Below, one piece after another: positions 60,825 through 64,000 of a DNA stretch of 64,000 nucleotides. Location: the NCBI RefSeq assembly GCF_001668725.1, contig NZ_LZKL01000033.1, forward strand, positions 186,001 through 250,000, in the 5' to 3' direction. A program made the translations under genes and the position numbers. The notes under the pieces were generated by a model. The model did no database searches, was not told the origin of the DNA, and saw only the letters and a program-made list of their open reading frames with translations. Within the stretch, counting starts at the first letter, position 1. Each line of letters starts with the position of its first letter. This DNA is from Mycobacterium sp. E787. GTDB taxonomy: Bacteria; Actinomycetota; Actinomycetes; Mycobacteriales; Mycobacteriaceae.

Positions 60825-61702
60825 AGCGAGCCGATGCCGGTCTCGGGGTTCAGCGCGAAACCCCAGTCGAACAGGCTGCCGGCCTGGTCCCAGTACGTCG
60901 GGCCGCCCGGTTTCACCAGCCCGTACATCATCGCGATCACCAGGCGGCGGCCCCCGCGGGCGGCGGCGCCGACGAAGGTCTTGCGGGCGGCGTCGGTGAA
61001 GCCGGTCTTGCCGCCGATGGCGCCGGGGTAGCGCGCCAGCAGTTCGTCCTGGTTGGTGACGGGTTCGTCGCCGTGATCGCCGGGGAACATCGCCGACGGC
61101 TCGGCGGTGATCTGGGCGAACACCGGGTTGGCCATGGCTGCGCGGAAGATGACGGCCAGGTCGTGCGCCGTGGACGCCCCGGAGCCACCCGGCCCGTCCA
61201 GGCCCGACGGGGTCGCCGCGTGGGTGCTCATCGCGCCCAGCGACGCGGCCTTGGCGTTCATCTTGGCGACCGCCGCGTCGGCGCCGCCGAGCAGGTGCGC
61301 GAGCGTGTTGGCGGCGTCGTTGCCCGAGACCAGCAGCAGCGCGTCCAGCAACTGGCGCGCGGTGTAGCTGCGGCCCGGCTTGATGCCGACGCAGTTGCAC
61401 TCGACCTCGGTGTCGGCGACGTCGGCGACGACGGACGAGTCCAGGCTGACCTGGTCCAGCGCCACCAGCGCCAACAGCACCTTGATGGTGCTCGCGGGCG
61501 GGTGGGGCACGTTCTGGTCGCGGCCGGCCAGGACCTGGCCGCTGTCCAGGTCGGCCACGATCCACGTCTGGGCGGGGCCGTCGGGGATCGGCACCGAGCC
61601 GACCGGCTGCGCGCTGTCGGCCGAGGCGGGCACCACTGCGACGGTGGCACCGGACGCGACGGCCGCCAGCAGGGCGGCGGCTGCGGCCATGAGCTTGCGC
61701 AT
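60821..61702 (-). CDS. dacB2: D,D-carboxypeptidase DacB2 (low-molecular-weight PBP)
   Basis: Secreted or membrane-attached penicillin-binding D-alanyl-D-alanine carboxypeptidase trimming peptidoglycan stems, 293 residues. Signal peptide at residues 1-28 (ending SADSAQ). Active-site triad motifs: STIK (Ser71, Lys74), SGN (126-128), KTG (232-234). Shorter than PBP5-type enzymes and without a C-terminal amphipathic anchor. Mtb Rv2911. Confidence 0.95.
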   Translation of the reverse strand: MRKLMAAAAALLAAVASGATVAVVPASADSAQPVGSVPIPDGPAQTWIVADLDSGQVLAGRDQNVPHPPASTIKVLLALVALDQVSLDSSVVADVADTEVECNCVGIKPGRSYTARQLLDALLLVSGNDAANTLAHLLGGADAAVAKMNAKAASLGAMSTHAATPSGLDGPGGSGASTAHDLAVIFRAAMANPVFAQITAEPSAMFPGDHGDEPVTNQDELLARYPGAIGGKTGFTDAARKTFVGAAARGGRRLVIAMMYGLVKPGGPTYWDQAGSLFDWGFALNPETGIGSL

Positions 61703-61848
61703 GGCCGCTCAGTTTAACTTCCGGCTTCGTGCGGTGGGCCCGCTGCCGGACGGAGGTGGCCCCGGGCTGATCAGACCCGCCGGTGCGGGCGGCGCCTGCC
61801 CGGCTGACCTGCGACCCTCCCGGCGAGTGTTTTTGACGAGTTGAGGCG

Positions 61849-62178
61849 CTAATGCCAGGGCATGTCGCGCCAGGAGTAGAACTTCCCGTCGCCGATGTCG
61901 TGCACGCCGTAGTAGTCCCAGAAGTAGTCGTGGCAGACGTTGCCGTCCCACGGGACGGGCCGGCCCGCCGGGAGGACGTCGCCCGGGCACCAGTGCTGGC
62001 AGGACTTCCCGGCCGGGCACGGGGCGGCCTCGGCCGACGGCGCGGCCAGCCCCGAGCCGCCGAACATCAACAGCGTCGTTGCCAAAGCCGCGAGGGCCGC
62101 TCTCATAAATTCAGGATTATTGCGCTCGTTCGCCGCTGGTGTCCTGGGAAGACCGGAATGCTGTCGCGGTTGGTTCAT
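61849..62178 (-). CDS. Small exported mycobacterial protein with a cysteine-rich mature part
   Basis: 109 residues, function unknown. A hydrophilic head of about 25 residues precedes a signal-peptide core (MRAALAALATTLLMFGG) ending in APSAEA. The mature part of about 60 residues has CPAGKSCQHWCPGD, WDGNVCHDYFWDYYG and WRDMPWH, a pattern I recognise from small secreted mycobacterial proteins. Four cysteines could make two disulfides, plausible substrates of the DsbA/VKOR pair. ATG 62178 has AGGGAG six bases upstream; the internal ATG 62106 has none. The 265 bases upstream are empty of genes. Confidence 0.7.
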   Translation of the reverse strand: MNQPRQHSGLPRTPAANERNNPEFMRAALAALATTLLMFGGSGLAAPSAEAAPCPAGKSCQHWCPGDVLPAGRPVPWDGNVCHDYFWDYYGVHDIGDGKFYSWRDMPWH

Positions 62179-62443
62179 CTGAGCTCCCTCGTTGCTGACG
62201 ATCCTGTGGCAACTGCACACCGCGCACGCGGCTACCGATCCCAACTCGGGTGGCGACGTTGCCGAGATCGAAGTCGGCGACCGGGCGCGGTTCACGACGT
62301 AGAATCGCTTGCGGGACAGGCGAACTCCCCCTCGCTAAAGTTCTATCGGTCCGCGTCGACTCACACTAACCTGACGGGTTTCTGGCTGCGGAACAAGGGA
62401 ATCATCCGCAAGTGTTGAAGACCGATATCGGGAGGAGTGCGTT

Positions 62444-63457
62444 ATGCGTGTGTACCGGTTCGACGACTTCACCGGGCTGGACGGATTGCGGATTCACGAC
62501 GAACCCGTCCCGTCGCCCCAGCGAGGAGAATTGCTGCTTCGGATACGAGCGGTCTCGCTGAACTACCGAGACGTGGCGATTCCCCTGGGCCGGTACGTGC
62601 GGGACAGCACACCGGGCCTGGTGCCGTGCAGCGATGCCGCCGCCGAGGTCGTGGAGGTCGGCGAGGGCGTCGAGGACTACCGTCCCGGCGAGCGGGTGGT
62701 GGGCTCGTTCCAGCCGAGATGGTTCGGCGGCCCAATGCCTGCGACGGCGAATTCGGACAGCTACGGCAGCGGCCAGGACGGCTGGTTGACCGAGTACAAG
62801 GTGGTGTCCCGGGAGGCGGTCGTGCGCATTCCCGACGCCATACCCGACGAACAGGCCGCGACGCTGCCGTGCGCCGGGGTTACGGCCTGGAACGCACTCG
62901 GTGGCCCCGCGCCGATTCGCGCGGGCCAGACCGTGTTGACCCTGGGTACCGGCGGGGTTTCGCTGTTCGCGCTGCAACTGGCCAAGCTGGTGGGCGGCCG
63001 TGTGGTCGCGACGACGTCGAGCTCGGAGAAAGCCCAGACCCTCAAAGGGTTGGGGGCCGACGACGTCATCGACTACCGCCGCAATCCCAACTGGGGTGAG
63101 CAGGTACGCGAACTGACCGGTGGCCGCGGCGCGGACCGCGTCGTCGAAGTCGGCGGCCCGGCCACCATCGAGCAGTCGCTGCGTGCGGTCGCCGAGGGTG
63201 GCGAGGTCACGCTGATCGGCTTTCTCAGCCAAGACAATCCGGGCATCGACTATTTCCTGCTCAAGGGGGCCGGCGCGACGACGCGGTCCATCACCGTCGG
63301 GAGCCGGTCCGATCTGCAGGACCTTGTGCGAGCCGTGGCCGCCACGGGGCTGGTGCCCGTGATCGACGACGTCTTCGAATTCGATGACGCGAAAGCGGCG
63401 TTCGAACGGTTGCGCGACGGCAAGCACGTCGGCAAGCTCGTCGTCCGGATCGGCTGA
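62444..63457 (+). CDS. NAD(P)-dependent medium-chain alcohol dehydrogenase/quinone reductase
   Basis: 337-residue MDR protein. GroES-like half (LNYRDVAIPLGRYV, GLVPCSDAAAEVVEVGEGV, PGERVVGSF), Rossmann half with LTLGTGGVSLFALQLAK and GADDVIDYRRN, and the end FDDAKAAFERLRDGKHVGKLV. It lacks the Cys/His catalytic-zinc pattern and most resembles zinc-type ADH-like proteins of unknown substrate. ATG 62444. An NTF2-fold gene follows after 33 bases. Confidence 0.87.
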   Translation: MRVYRFDDFTGLDGLRIHDEPVPSPQRGELLLRIRAVSLNYRDVAIPLGRYVRDSTPGLVPCSDAAAEVVEVGEGVEDYRPGERVVGSFQPRWFGGPMPATANSDSYGSGQDGWLTEYKVVSREAVVRIPDAIPDEQAATLPCAGVTAWNALGGPAPIRAGQTVLTLGTGGVSLFALQLAKLVGGRVVATTSSSEKAQTLKGLGADDVIDYRRNPNWGEQVRELTGGRGADRVVEVGGPATIEQSLRAVAEGGEVTLIGFLSQDNPGIDYFLLKGAGATTRSITVGSRSDLQDLVRAVAATGLVPVIDDVFEFDDAKAAFERLRDGKHVGKLVVRIG

Positions 63458-63490
63458 GCGCGGCGACCAGCGGTCGTGTTCAATCGAGCC

Positions 63491-63910
63491 ATGTTGAGCC
63501 TGGCCGAAATCTCCGACCGCCTCGAGATCCAGCAGCTGCTGGTGGACTACTCCACCGCGATCGACAACCGCCGATTCGACGACCTGGACAAGGTGTTCAC
63601 CCCGGACGCCTACATCGACTACACCGCCCTCGGGGGCATCGAGGGCCACTACCCCGAGGTCAAGAAATGGCTGGCGGAGGTGCTGCCGAACTTCCCGGTG
63701 TACGCGCACATGCTGGGCAACTTCTCGGTGCACATCGACGGGGACAAGGCCGCGTCGCGGGTGATCTGCTTCAACCCGATGGTGCTGCCCGGCGGGGGCG
63801 ACCAGGCGCTGTTCTGCGGGCTCTGGTACGACGACGAGTTCGTGCGGACCCCCGAGGGCTGGCGCATGACGCGCCGGGTGGAGACCAAAGTCTTCCAGAA
63901 GGTGATGTAG
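63491..63910 (+). CDS. NTF2-fold (SnoaL-like) protein, Rv2910c-type
   Basis: 139 residues, SnoaL_4/NTF2-like cone fold: EISDRLEIQQLLVDYSTAID, FDDLDKVFTPDAYIDYT and the terminal beta strands VICFNPMV, FCGLWYDDEFVRT, WRMTRRVE. Such folds serve as isomerases, dehydratases or binding domains; no specific activity can be given. I start at ATG 63491; an in-frame GTG at 63476 adds five residues. Probably co-transcribed with the preceding oxidoreductase. Mtb Rv2910c. Confidence 0.82.
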   Translation: MLSLAEISDRLEIQQLLVDYSTAIDNRRFDDLDKVFTPDAYIDYTALGGIEGHYPEVKKWLAEVLPNFPVYAHMLGNFSVHIDGDKAASRVICFNPMVLPGGGDQALFCGLWYDDEFVRTPEGWRMTRRVETKVFQKVM

Positions 63911-63922
63911 ACGAATCTGATG

Positions 63923-63967
63923 GCGGCGACCCGCCGCGCCCGGCTGCGCCGCGCTTGCGATCGCTGC
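63923..63967 (-). repeat. Hairpin element copy near the right edge
   Basis: 45-base form read on the minus strand: outer arms GCAGCGA/TCGCCGC (6 of 7 pair), inner stem CGGC-GCA-GCCG. It lies just after the NTF2 gene but in opposite orientation to it, so it may belong to a minus-strand gene beyond the window. Confidence 0.75.
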
Positions 63968-64000
63968 AATTTCCGCGCGACCGCCCCGTTCTGGCACAAT

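Overview
The window is GC-rich, almost fully coding actinobacterial chromosome. The gene content and order match a Mycobacterium, read in descending order of the M. tuberculosis (Mtb) H37Rv numbering from about Rv2984 (ppk1) to Rv2910c. Equivalences to Mtb genes come from my memory of that map. The species cannot be fixed from the sequence. The order plus a large insertion not known at this site in Mtb suggests a non-tuberculous mycobacterium.

Layout. 1-18974: polyphosphate kinase (cut by the left edge), F420 synthesis (fbiD), gpsA, ddlA, a DUF3515 membrane protein, thiL, ung, two small accessory genes, rpmB, a FakA-like DhaL protein, recG, an exported HNH protein, an aldo-keto reductase, lipN, the DsbA/VKOR thiol-oxidation pair, rsmD, coaD and purU. 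Pyruvate carboxylase, which I recall between VKOR and rsmD in Mtb, is absent. 19290-34911: a three-gene iterative lipid synthase of the PUFA-synthase (Pfa) type: trans enoyl reductase PfaD, then PfaA (KS-AT-ACP-ACP-KR-DH), then PfaC (KS-CLF-four FabA-like hot-dog folds-PKS-type DH-PlsC acyltransferase). It lies where Mtb carries the PDIM/phenolic glycolipid gene cluster, between purU and the Rv2963-type permease on one side and sepIVA on the other. 34899-48247: the permease with a RicR/CsoR-type copper operator, sepIVA, a YceD-like protein, rnc, mutM, a PIG-L deacetylase, OsmC, acyP, smc, ftsY, and the amtB-glnB part of the nitrogen operon, preceded by a GlnR-type box. 48293-63910: glnD, a broken 13E12/DUF222 gene, a DEAD/H helicase, an alpha/beta hydrolase, ffh, an amidohydrolase, pknI, an N-acyl-D-amino-acid deacylase, a TetR regulator, dacB2, a small exported protein, a medium-chain oxidoreductase and an NTF2-fold protein.

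Working together. The Pfa proteins should form one assembly line. PfaA loads malonyl units on its two ACPs, the PfaA and PfaC ketosynthases elongate, KR, DH and PfaD process each cycle, and the PlsC domain probably hands the chain to a lipid acceptor. The product is unknown and no phosphopantetheinyl transferase or thioesterase is present. amtB-glnB-glnD form an ammonium uptake and sensing unit. ftsY and ffh are both present for SRP targeting.

Non-coding. A 45-nt hairpin element recurs at several gene ends. Its arms and inner stem change in a compensating way between copies, which argues for selection on RNA (or single-strand DNA) structure. It and the Pfa synthase are the two most interesting things here.
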